Shown: positions 33,771 to 40,124 of the stretch, one piece after another
Numbering within the stretch: position 1 is the first letter of the stretch
Layout: every line of letters starts with the position of its first letter
Origin: JAITVM01 sp031551135
GTDB lineage: Bacteria > Bacillota > Clostridia > Lachnospirales > JAITVM01
Assembly: GCA_031551135.1 (NCBI GenBank)
Contig: JAVBOA010000045.1
Location: forward strand, 25,223-89,222
Reading direction: 5' to 3'
Length of the DNA stretch: 64,000 nt
The notes under the pieces: generated by a model
Databases searched by the model: none
What the model saw: the letters and a program-made list of their open reading frames with translations, nothing else
What the model was told of the DNA's origin: nothing
Position numbers and translations under genes: made by a program

Positions 33771-35048
33771 CTAACCTCTAATCATTTTAAGAATATATTG
33801 TATACTCACATGTGTAGAGCCTGCGGATAATTTTAGAGAACGCAAAAAGCCGTATTTTTTTATTATGTAAAAAATCGATTTTGGTCTGAAAGTTATTTTA
33901 TAGTACAATTTAATTATCTCGAAATAATATCTCCGTACGGAAATTTTTTTCGGCTTTAAAACAATATGCGCCATATCCCATTTTTCTTTTTGGGAGAAGG
34001 GAACCAGCAAATCATTTTTGCATTCTTCAAAATACGGAGTATTCGGCATCGGCGTGAAAGGCTGCAAATTGACGAATTTCAAATCGTACAATTCGATTAA
34101 TTTATATAAATCATAAAAATCGTGAATGCTCATACTTGGGTCGAGCATAAGAGTTCCATAACATTCAATATCGTATTTTTGCAAAATTCGAACGGCGTTC
34201 AAATTATCATTCAATTTGGTTTTTTTATTATAAGAATCCAATTTTGCTTGCGAATCCGATTCAAGCCCGACAATTACGGCCCTTAATCCGATTTCCTTGA
34301 GTTTTTTTATAATATCCTCGTTTTTTGCAATAAAGTCGGCGCGTCCATATACCAAAAATCTTTTGTGCAAATTATTTTTTCGGATTTTGAAAATAAATTC
34401 GTTTAGTCTTTTTCTGTTAAACAAAAAATCGTCATCTACAATATAAATTTCTTTTTGTTTTATTGTTTTCAATTCGGCGATGACATCGTCTATAACGCGA
34501 GGTATATAATCGCTTATTTCTTTGCAAAAACAAAAATTGCAATTATACGGGCAGCCGAAAGAAGTTTTTATTAAGGCGCAATTATCATGAAAGAGATAAT
34601 AATATTTTTTTCGGTATTTTTTTGGCAGATTTCGATCCGGAAGAACAACGTGCATATTTTTTATTCGCATATATTCGAAAAACTCATCATTTTTGCTCGA
34701 AACAAAATCTATATTTTTGTCCGAAAAATCATTCGGGCAGACCGCCGCGTGTACTCCGCCGACAATAATTTTTATTTTTGGATTTATGTTTTTAATCTTT
34801 TTAGCGTAAGACTTAATTACATTTACATGAGAAATATATCCCGTAATTCCGACATAATCCGGAGAATATTTTTTTATAAAAAACTCAATCGGCTTATTTT
34901 CAAGAATCATATCGATTATTTTTACTTTAAAATTATTCTGCGTTAAAATCGCTTTTAAAGTCATGAGCTCGAGCGGCTCGCAAACCATGATTGATTGAAG
35001 CCCGATTGTTTCATTATGCGGTTTTGGTCTAATCAATAATATTTTCAT
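33771..35048 (-). CDS. radical SAM enzyme, B12-binding type (operon copy 1)
   Basis: A 425-aa paralogue. The N-terminal domain reads LLIRPKPHNETIGLQ, EPLELMTLKAILTQN, PDYVGITGYISHVNVIKSY and IIVGGVHAAVCP. Cluster ligands are Cys166, Cys170 and Cys173 in SFGCPYNCNFCFC. The barrel has EIYIVDDDFLFNRKRLNEF and AVIVGLESDSQAKLDSYNKK, and the C-terminus FTPMPNTPYFEEC. It is the shortest of the three; the linker between the B12-type domain and the radical SAM core is reduced. The start overlaps the methyltransferase gene by 20 bases, and GAGGAAA precedes it. Confidence 0.85.
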   Translation of the reverse strand: MKILLIRPKPHNETIGLQSIMVCEPLELMTLKAILTQNNFKVKIIDMILENKPIEFFIKKYSPDYVGITGYISHVNVIKSYAKKIKNINPKIKIIVGGVHAAVCPNDFSDKNIDFVSSKNDEFFEYMRIKNMHVVLPDRNLPKKYRKKYYYLFHDNCALIKTSFGCPYNCNFCFCKEISDYIPRVIDDVIAELKTIKQKEIYIVDDDFLFNRKRLNEFIFKIRKNNLHKRFLVYGRADFIAKNEDIIKKLKEIGLRAVIVGLESDSQAKLDSYNKKTKLNDNLNAVRILQKYDIECYGTLMLDPSMSIHDFYDLYKLIELYDLKFVNLQPFTPMPNTPYFEECKNDLLVPFSQKEKWDMAHIVLKPKKISVRRYYFEIIKLYYKITFRPKSIFYIIKKYGFLRSLKLSAGSTHVSIQYILKMIRG

Positions 35049-35661
35049 CTTTTTTCCTCATAATAAATCCTGCGATTGTCGGCATAAAAAAGATTTCTTT
35101 AATGATATAAGTTTTTATTTTGAATTTATCTCTAAAGATTTTTTTAAAATCCTTTATCGATAAATAATCGGCTTTTTCGGCAGTCAATTCGACAATGAAA
35201 TAAACAATTTTATCATAAATATTATTTATTGAAGACTGGATAAAAATCGCCGTTCCGCCGTCGCTTAGCAAATTCAAAACAATATCGGGAAAATCTTTTT
35301 TATTCTTATAATACGGAAATGAATGTGAACAAATTATAATATCAAATTTATTTTTGGATTTTAAATTTTCGGCTGATGATTTAATAAAGCGGATACCCGG
35401 ATTTTTATCTCTTGAAATTTTCAGCATGGTCTCCGAATTGTCAATTCCAATTATATTAATATCATCGAATATCATATTTAGCTCAAAAATAAGCTGACCG
35501 GTGCCGCAGCCGATATCCAAAATATTTAAAGTTTTATTTTCGTTTTTATATATATGCTTTATTATTTTAATAATGGAATCTCTGGTTGGCTGTAAAGAAT
35601 ATTTTTGCACCCAAAGTTTGTCATATTTAACAGCTAGCTTGTCCCATACATTTTTTGTCAT
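35029..35661 (-). CDS. class I SAM-dependent methyltransferase
   Basis: A 210-aa methyltransferase, first gene of the radical SAM operon. Motif I is ILDIGCGTGQLIFEL near residues 46-60, followed by the acidic residue in GIDNSETMLKISRD that binds the SAM ribose, and the post-I region KFDIIICSHSFPYYKNK. The N-terminus (VWDKLAVKYDKLW) is of the UbiE/BioC-like style. Substrate unknown; it most likely methylates an O or N of the product or intermediate made by the downstream enzymes. A GAGGTGAG site precedes the ATG. Confidence 0.85.
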   Translation of the reverse strand: MTKNVWDKLAVKYDKLWVQKYSLQPTRDSIIKIIKHIYKNENKTLNILDIGCGTGQLIFELNMIFDDINIIGIDNSETMLKISRDKNPGIRFIKSSAENLKSKNKFDIIICSHSFPYYKNKKDFPDIVLNLLSDGGTAIFIQSSINNIYDKIVYFIVELTAEKADYLSIKDFKKIFRDKFKIKTYIIKEIFFMPTIAGFIMRKKDENIID

Positions 35662-35764
35662 ATCTCACCTCAGCACGATTTTTTTAAAACTAATTCTTAT
35701 TATAGCATTAAGGATTATATATTATAATGTATTTTTCGACAGAATTTTTATGTACTTATTAAAT

Positions 35765-36364
35765 CTATATTTTTTTTGATACGAAATTAATTTTTTGAAG
35801 CATGGTAATAAAATATACAGCTAAGGCGGAATGCATGCTGATTACGGTGAAATACCTCAAAAATATGACAGGGTATTCAACAATAGAAAGAAATCCATAA
35901 TACGAGACTTGCATAAAAACCCAAGATATAGAAAACGATAGGAAAAATATAAAAAGAATAATATTGGCATCTTTTTTCTGGTTGGCAAGAAGTTTGTTAT
36001 AAATCGATTTTGATGTAATATATCCAAATATACTGCCGGAAAAGAATTGGAGTATCAGCGCCACGGTTGAATATATCGGGGATAATCTTTCGGTATTTTT
36101 CATCATGTCACGAACTATAACTTCTCCGATATTCATAGAGTGAATTCCGGTTTCGCCGCCGGAGCGGTCGACTGTTACGGAATCGAAATGTAAAATAAAA
36201 TCCGAAAGTATTGTGATAAATAAAAAAGTAATTGCAAGAAAAACAAAGCGGGTCAAAACACTTTTATCGTTTGCTACGAAATTATTTCTTATTTTATTTT
36301 GCAAACTCCTTTTTGGCAGATAAATTATCAGAGAAAATATTACCGGAAACAATAAAACTATCAT
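35765..36364 (-). CDS. hypothetical membrane protein, 199 aa
   Basis: An integral membrane protein with about five hydrophobic helices and one loop (residues about 60-95) rich in polar residues that probably faces outward. No family recognised. It lies 103 bases upstream of the radical SAM operon on the same strand and could be co-transcribed, perhaps as an exporter or helper, but the gap and lack of overlap leave that open. GAGGAGG precedes the ATG at 36364. Confidence 0.6.
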   Translation of the reverse strand: MIVLLFPVIFSLIIYLPKRSLQNKIRNNFVANDKSVLTRFVFLAITFLFITILSDFILHFDSVTVDRSGGETGIHSMNIGEVIVRDMMKNTERLSPIYSTVALILQFFSGSIFGYITSKSIYNKLLANQKKDANIILFIFFLSFSISWVFMQVSYYGFLSIVEYPVIFLRYFTVISMHSALAVYFITMLQKINFVSKKI

Positions 36365-36455
36365 TTTTAAATCCTCCTCGAAGACGTTTAAATCTATATC
36401 GGAAAATTAGTTGCATTTCATATTTATATTTTTAAACTTCGCTGTGCATAAATTG

Positions 36456-36483
36456 TTGACAAATTAATTATATGCTGTAAAAT
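36456..36483 (+). promoter_or_regulatory. sigma-A promoter of rlmB-yacP-sigH
   Basis: TTGACA at 36456-36461 and TAAAAT at 36478-36483 with a 16-base spacer, about 120 bases before the rlmB start. Confidence 0.75.
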
Positions 36484-36605
36484 CAAATAGCATAAAGTAT
36501 TCTTATGACAGATTAATCTTGGCTTTGAAGTGTATAAAGCCGTTTTTCTGAGAATAAAAAACAACGGAATATGTTCAGCAAATGCTGTTAGGAAAGGGAA
36601 TTAAA

Positions 36606-37559
36606 ATGAAAGATAGAAACTCTAAAAATTTTAGAACAAACGATTCTAAAACAAAAGACTCCAAATCAAAAGACTCCAAATCAAGAGACTTTAAAACAAA
36701 AGAGACTAAAAAGAAATTTTTTAGAAACGATAAAAAGATTTTTGATAAAGTGAAAAAAAATGCTTCAGATGATAAAAAAATAAATCGTAAATCTGAAAAA
36801 ATTGAAGAAATCGAAGAAACTAATTTACAGCTTGAAGGCCGAAACGCAGTTTTAGAGGCTCTTAACAACGGTAAAGACATTGACAAAATATTTATAAAAA
36901 AATCAGAGCAGGGCGTAGAAGGAACTTTAAAAGTAATTTTTGCAAAAGCCAAAGAACGCGGTGTTGTTGTTATTGAAGCAACCAAAACTAAGCTTGACGA
37001 AATGGCGCAGTCGGACAACCATCAAGGTGTTATTGCATTATGCCCGCCGATTCAATATGTTGAAATTTCGGATATTTTAGAAAACGCGAAAAATAAAGAT
37101 GAAGTGCCTTTTGTGTTGGTTCTTGATGGAATTACAGACCCTCATAATGTTGGCGCAATCATCCGTTCATGCGATGCTTGCGGTGTACATGGAGTAATTA
37201 TTCCGAAAAGGCGCGCAGCGACGATTACGGGAATAGTAAGCAAAACATCTGCCGGAGCGGTAGAGCATGTTCCGATAGCAAAAGTCACAAATATTAATCA
37301 GGCTATTGAAGAGCTTAAAGCAGCCGGATTATGGATAGGTTGTACAGATATGGAAGGACAGCTTTGTTATGACAGCAATTTGACCGGACCAATCGCTTTG
37401 GTAATCGGCAGTGAAGGCGTTGGCGTAAGCAGGCTTGTAAAAGAAAACTGTGATTTTGTAATATCTATCCCTATGTTTGGAAAAATTGCTTCGCTTAATG
37501 CTTCGGTAGCCGCATCTGTTATGATGTACGAGGTAATTAGGCAGAGGAATTACAAATAG
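36606..37559 (+). CDS. rlmB: 23S rRNA 2'-O-methyltransferase RlmB (TrmH/SpoU family)
   Basis: Methylates the ribose of a guanosine in 23S rRNA (G2251 in E. coli numbering). The protein is 317 aa. The first 70 residues are a lysine-, serine- and aspartate-rich tail with repeats such as SKTKDSKSKDSKS and are not part of the family fold. The substrate-binding domain begins at LQLEGRNAVLEAL, and the SPOUT domain has the three motifs LDGITDPHNVGAIIRSCDACG, LVIGSEGVGVSRLVKENCD and SIPMFGKIASLNASVAASV, which form the SAM-binding knot. ATG 36606 has GGAAAGGG upstream. The order rlmB-yacP-sigH is conserved in Firmicutes. Confidence 0.93.
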   Translation: MKDRNSKNFRTNDSKTKDSKSKDSKSRDFKTKETKKKFFRNDKKIFDKVKKNASDDKKINRKSEKIEEIEETNLQLEGRNAVLEALNNGKDIDKIFIKKSEQGVEGTLKVIFAKAKERGVVVIEATKTKLDEMAQSDNHQGVIALCPPIQYVEISDILENAKNKDEVPFVLVLDGITDPHNVGAIIRSCDACGVHGVIIPKRRAATITGIVSKTSAGAVEHVPIAKVTNINQAIEELKAAGLWIGCTDMEGQLCYDSNLTGPIALVIGSEGVGVSRLVKENCDFVISIPMFGKIASLNASVAASVMMYEVIRQRNYK

Positions 37560-37565
37560 ATTTTT

Positions 37566-38087
37566 GTGAAAAAGAAAAAATTTCTTTTGATCGATGGTTA
37601 TAATATAATTCATTCTTGGGATGAATTAAAAAAAATTCAGGAGTATTCTCTCGAGGATGCGAGATACAAACTGATTGAAATATTATCAAATTACCGGGGA
37701 TATATTGAATCTGAAATCATAGTTGTTTTTGACGCATATAATATCAAAAATAATACTGGTTCTTACGAAAAAATCAAGAATGTTCATATTATATATACAA
37801 AAGAAGCTCAGACAGCGGATTCTTATATCGAGTATTTTACAAGGGTAAACGCCAAAAATTCTGATATCTCGGTAGCGACATCGGATTATTTGGAACAAAT
37901 TGTGATTTTGACACATGGGGCTTATCGTCTGAGCTCTGCTGATTTGAAGCAAATGATTGATGTTATGAATAAAGATATGAGAAAAAAATTTATTGATAAC
38001 AAGCCGATAAAAAATAATATGCTTTTCGATAATTTGGATGAAAAAACTAAAAAGATGTTTGAAGAAATGATAAGGCGCAAGGAATGA
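37566..38087 (+). CDS. NYN-domain ribonuclease YacP/Rae1
   Basis: A 173-aa PIN-like (NYN) endoribonuclease. In Bacillus Rae1 binds the ribosome A site and cuts mRNA during translation. The start LLIDGYNIIHSWDEL holds the first catalytic Asp; later acidic residues are in VVFDAYN, TADSYIEYF and VATSDYLEQ. The start is GTG 37566, seven bases after rlmB, with no strong ribosome site, so coupling to rlmB translation is likely. sigH follows. Confidence 0.88.
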   Translation: MKKKKFLLIDGYNIIHSWDELKKIQEYSLEDARYKLIEILSNYRGYIESEIIVVFDAYNIKNNTGSYEKIKNVHIIYTKEAQTADSYIEYFTRVNAKNSDISVATSDYLEQIVILTHGAYRLSSADLKQMIDVMNKDMRKKFIDNKPIKNNMLFDNLDEKTKKMFEEMIRRKE

Positions 38088-38093
38088 TTTTGA

Positions 38094-38718
38094 TTGAATA
38101 AACAAAAAACTTACGAGAATTATTCTGATGAAGAAATAATCAGATTGATACATAAAGGGGACGAGTTCGCTTCAGAATATATAATCGTTAAATACAAAGA
38201 TTTGGTAAAAATAAAATCACGGACATATTTTATAATCGGCGCGGATAAAGAGGATATTGTCCAAGAAGGAATGATTGGTCTTTTTAAAGCAATCAGAGAC
38301 TTTAATCCCGACAAAAATGTTAGTTTTTTTTCGTTTGCCGAACTTTGCATAACCCGTCAAATAATTACGGCCATAAAATCTGCCAACAGACAAAAGCATG
38401 TTCCGCTTAATTCATATGTTTCGCTTAATAAACAGGTTTTTAATACCGACATGGAAAAGGCTTATATTGATTTTTTGGCGGATAAAAAAAAATACAAACC
38501 CGGAGGAATTGATTATTGACCAAGAAGAACGTGACTTTATTAAAAATAATATTTCCGGGGTTTTAAGCGATTTCGAATTTAATGTTTTGAGCTTGTATCT
38601 TAAAGATAAATCATATTTGGAAATATCACAAGCTCTTTCGAAAACCGAAAAATCTATTGATAATGCTTTACAGCGGATTCGAAAGAAAGTAGAAAAACTT
38701 ATATACAAAAAAAATTGA
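38094..38718 (+). pseudogene. sigH: sporulation sigma factor SigH, reading frame broken in an A9 tract
   Basis: Sigma-H drives early sporulation and stationary-phase transcription. Frame 1 (38094-38519, TTG start) encodes regions 1.2 to 3, with DKEDIVQEGMIGLFKAIRDFNPDKN, then FSFAELCITRQIITAIKSANRQKH, and ends early as ADKKKYKPGGIDY. The rest lies in another frame up to 38718: NTNPEELIIDQEERDFIKNN, then LKDKSYLEISQALSKTEKSIDN, then ALQRIRKKVEKLI, an intact region 4. The break is at nine A residues, 38484-38492. Reading eight A gives one continuous protein of about 207 aa that aligns along its length with known SigH. Options are a sequencing or assembly error, a real inactivating mutation, phase variation, or rescue by polymerase slippage. 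I cannot decide among these from the sequence. Confidence 0.9.
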
Positions 38719-38763
38719 CTTATCTATTTATTTATGCTAAAATCTTAATGCTTTTCAAAATGC

Positions 38764-38836
38764 GCTGCTATAGCTCAGCAGGTAGAGCGCTACCTTGGTA
38801 AGGTAGAGGTCAGCGGTTCGAGTCCGCCTAGCAGCT
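38764..38836 (+). tRNA. tRNA-Thr (anticodon GGT)
   Basis: A 73-base tRNA with acceptor stem GCTGCTA / TAGCAGC, D-loop AGCTCAGCAGGTAGAGC, anticodon stem CTACC / GGTAG around TTGGTAA (anticodon GGT at 38797-38799), T-loop GGTTCGAGTCC and discriminator T. The CCA end is not encoded. It lies 45 bases after the sigH frame. Confidence 0.95.
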
Positions 38837-38848
38837 TAAATTTTGAAC

Positions 38849-38875
38849 GCCAAACTATTATGGTTTGGCTTTTTT
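38849..38875 (+). terminator. rho-independent terminator after tRNA-Thr
   Basis: GCCAAAC / GTTTGGC stem with TTTTTT directly after. Confidence 0.88.
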
Positions 38876-38924
38876 GTTGTTCGGAATTTATTTTTATATT
38901 TCTAGATTCGTTCGCCAGTATCTG

Positions 38925-38953
38925 TTGACACAGAAATAAAGATATGATATATT
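38925..38953 (+). promoter_or_regulatory. sigma-A promoter of the DUF3793-flavodoxin pair
   Basis: TTGACA at 38925-38930 and TATATT at 38948-38953, 17-base spacer. The first palindromic operator begins four bases after the -10 box. Confidence 0.85.
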
Positions 38954-38956
38954 TAT

Positions 38957-38972
38957 GTTAGCTTTCGCTAAC
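38957..38972. promoter_or_regulatory. DtxR-like operator 1
   Basis: A perfect palindrome GTTAGC TTTC GCTAAC placed at the expected transcription start. The half-site resembles DtxR/IdeR/MntR-type metal repressor boxes (TTAGxTTAGxCTAA-like). Confidence 0.6.
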
Positions 38973-39000
38973 TAATGCGGGAGCAATTTATTGGCATATA

Positions 39001-39016
39001 GTTAGTGTAAGCTAAC
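39001..39016. promoter_or_regulatory. DtxR-like operator 2
   Basis: GTTAGT GTAA GCTAAC, one mismatch from operator 1 and 44 bases further on, about four helical turns. Confidence 0.5.
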
Positions 39017-39047
39017 TTATGTATGCTGCTCGGAAAGGAAGTGACCC

Positions 39048-39599
39048 ATGTCACGAAGCTTTGAAACCTACTTGGCTACCCATTGCGCGCCTGTGCTTTT
39101 GGGAAAGAAGCCCGCGGCATTGACCGCAAAAAAGTATCTGCCTGACGACTGTGACTGGGCGGCGCTTGTCAGATACGGAATACATATTCTGCCGCTTTCA
39201 AGGCTTAAAGCCCATACACTTATCATGGTTTTCAGACCTACGCTGATACAAAAAAATCTGTCGAACGACATAGCTATGAAAGCCTTGCAAGGCTTAGGAT
39301 ATCCTGTTTGGGAGGGTTGGAAAGCTCAAGTAGAGCATCTCGAAAGGCGATTTCTCGAATCAGAAGAATTTCCGCATGAAGTTGGTTTTTTTCTTGGCTA
39401 CCCGCCGGAGGATGTGCTGGGGTTTATGAACTGCGATGGAGAATGTAAATTATGCGGTCAATGGAAGGTCTACGGCGACGTTAATACGGCGGTCAAGTTG
39501 TTTGAGGAATACAGAAATTGCAAAAAGAAGCTTCTTGCGCTTCTATACGAAGGGAGAAGCATTTTTGATAAGGATTTATCCGCAATAGCGGTATTATAA
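39048..39599 (+). CDS. DUF3793 family protein
   Basis: A 183-aa protein of a clostridial family of unknown function often found with iron-uptake and flavodoxin genes. It is recognised by CAPVLLGKKPAAL at the start, HEVGFFLGYPPEDVLGFM near residue 107, then CDGECKLCGQWKVYGD with a C-x3-C-x2-C set (Cys126, Cys130, Cys133) that could bind metal. It ends in a helix with a lone Cys (YRNCKKKLLALLYEG). The coding sequence is clearly richer in G+C than the genes before it: the first full 60-base line has 33 G or C. GGAAAGGAAGTGA precedes the ATG. Promoter and operators suggest metal-responsive expression. Confidence 0.8.
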   Translation: MSRSFETYLATHCAPVLLGKKPAALTAKKYLPDDCDWAALVRYGIHILPLSRLKAHTLIMVFRPTLIQKNLSNDIAMKALQGLGYPVWEGWKAQVEHLERRFLESEEFPHEVGFFLGYPPEDVLGFMNCDGECKLCGQWKVYGDVNTAVKLFEEYRNCKKKLLALLYEGRSIFDKDLSAIAVL

Positions 39600-39603
39600 T
39601 TTA

Positions 39604-39635
39604 CACTATTTTCATTCTAAAAAATGGAAATAGCA
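39604..39635. repeat. palindromic repeat family 1, degenerate minimal copy
   Basis: CACTATTTTCATT facing AATGGAAATAGCAT, about 32 bp, between DUF3793 and the flavodoxin gene; several ends differ from the consensus. Confidence 0.55.
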
Positions 39636-39653
39636 TTATTTGGAGGTTTGAAT

Positions 39654-40073
39654 ATGCAGCTAAATATTATTTTCTGGAGCGGTACGGGGAACACAGAAGC
39701 AATGGCGAAGCTCATTCAAAAAGGAGCAGAAGAATCGGGGGCAACGGTTGTTTTTAAAGAAGTGTCGAAAGCAAGCAAGGACGACTTGAATTGCGATGTT
39801 CTTGTTCTCGGCTGCCCGTCTATGGGTGATGAGGTGCTTGAAGAAGAAGATTTCGAGCCTTTTATCGCCTCAATCGAAGGCGAAGTTAAAGGCGAAAAGC
39901 TGGCTCTTTTCGGCTCTTACGGCTGGGGCGACGGCCAATGGATGCGCGACTGGGAGGAAAGAATGAAAAACGCAGGAGCAGAGCTTGTGGCTGATTGCTT
40001 GATTGTAAATAACGAGCCTTCCGGAGATGCGGAAGCGCAGTGTGTTGATTTTGGAAAAGCCATAGCGAAATAG
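39654..40073 (+). CDS. short-chain flavodoxin
   Basis: A 139-aa FMN-binding electron carrier that typically replaces ferredoxin when iron is scarce. The FMN-phosphate loop is WSGTGNTEAMA (residues 8-18), the first FMN-contact loop is CPSMGDEVLEEEDFEPF and the second is GSYGWGDGQWMRDW. I start it at ATG 39654 with TTTGGAGG upstream; the frame is open back to 39624 but that part is repeat DNA. It probably shares the metal-regulated promoter of the DUF3793 gene. Its G+C content is also above that of the surroundings. Confidence 0.93.
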   Translation: MQLNIIFWSGTGNTEAMAKLIQKGAEESGATVVFKEVSKASKDDLNCDVLVLGCPSMGDEVLEEEDFEPFIASIEGEVKGEKLALFGSYGWGDGQWMRDWEERMKNAGAELVADCLIVNNEPSGDAEAQCVDFGKAIAK

Positions 40074-40078
40074 TATAA

Positions 40079-40121
40079 AAGGACATAGATGCCGATCAAG
40101 GCCGCTATGTCCTTAGTTTTT
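40079..40121. terminator. terminator between convergent genes
   Basis: AAGGACATAG / CTATGTCCTT stem with TTTTTTT after it (AG interposed); serves the flavodoxin gene and possibly the converging SLH gene. Confidence 0.75.
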
Positions 40122-40124
40122 TTA

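Noticed and set aside
38398..38718. The second half of sigH as an independent small gene
   Set aside because: Its conserved part begins exactly where the first frame loses homology and continues the same protein family, so it is the other part of one broken gene.
38901..38921. A further copy of repeat family 2
   Set aside because: Only about 20 bases match, with two differences and a gap, so it is mentioned as possible but not annotated.
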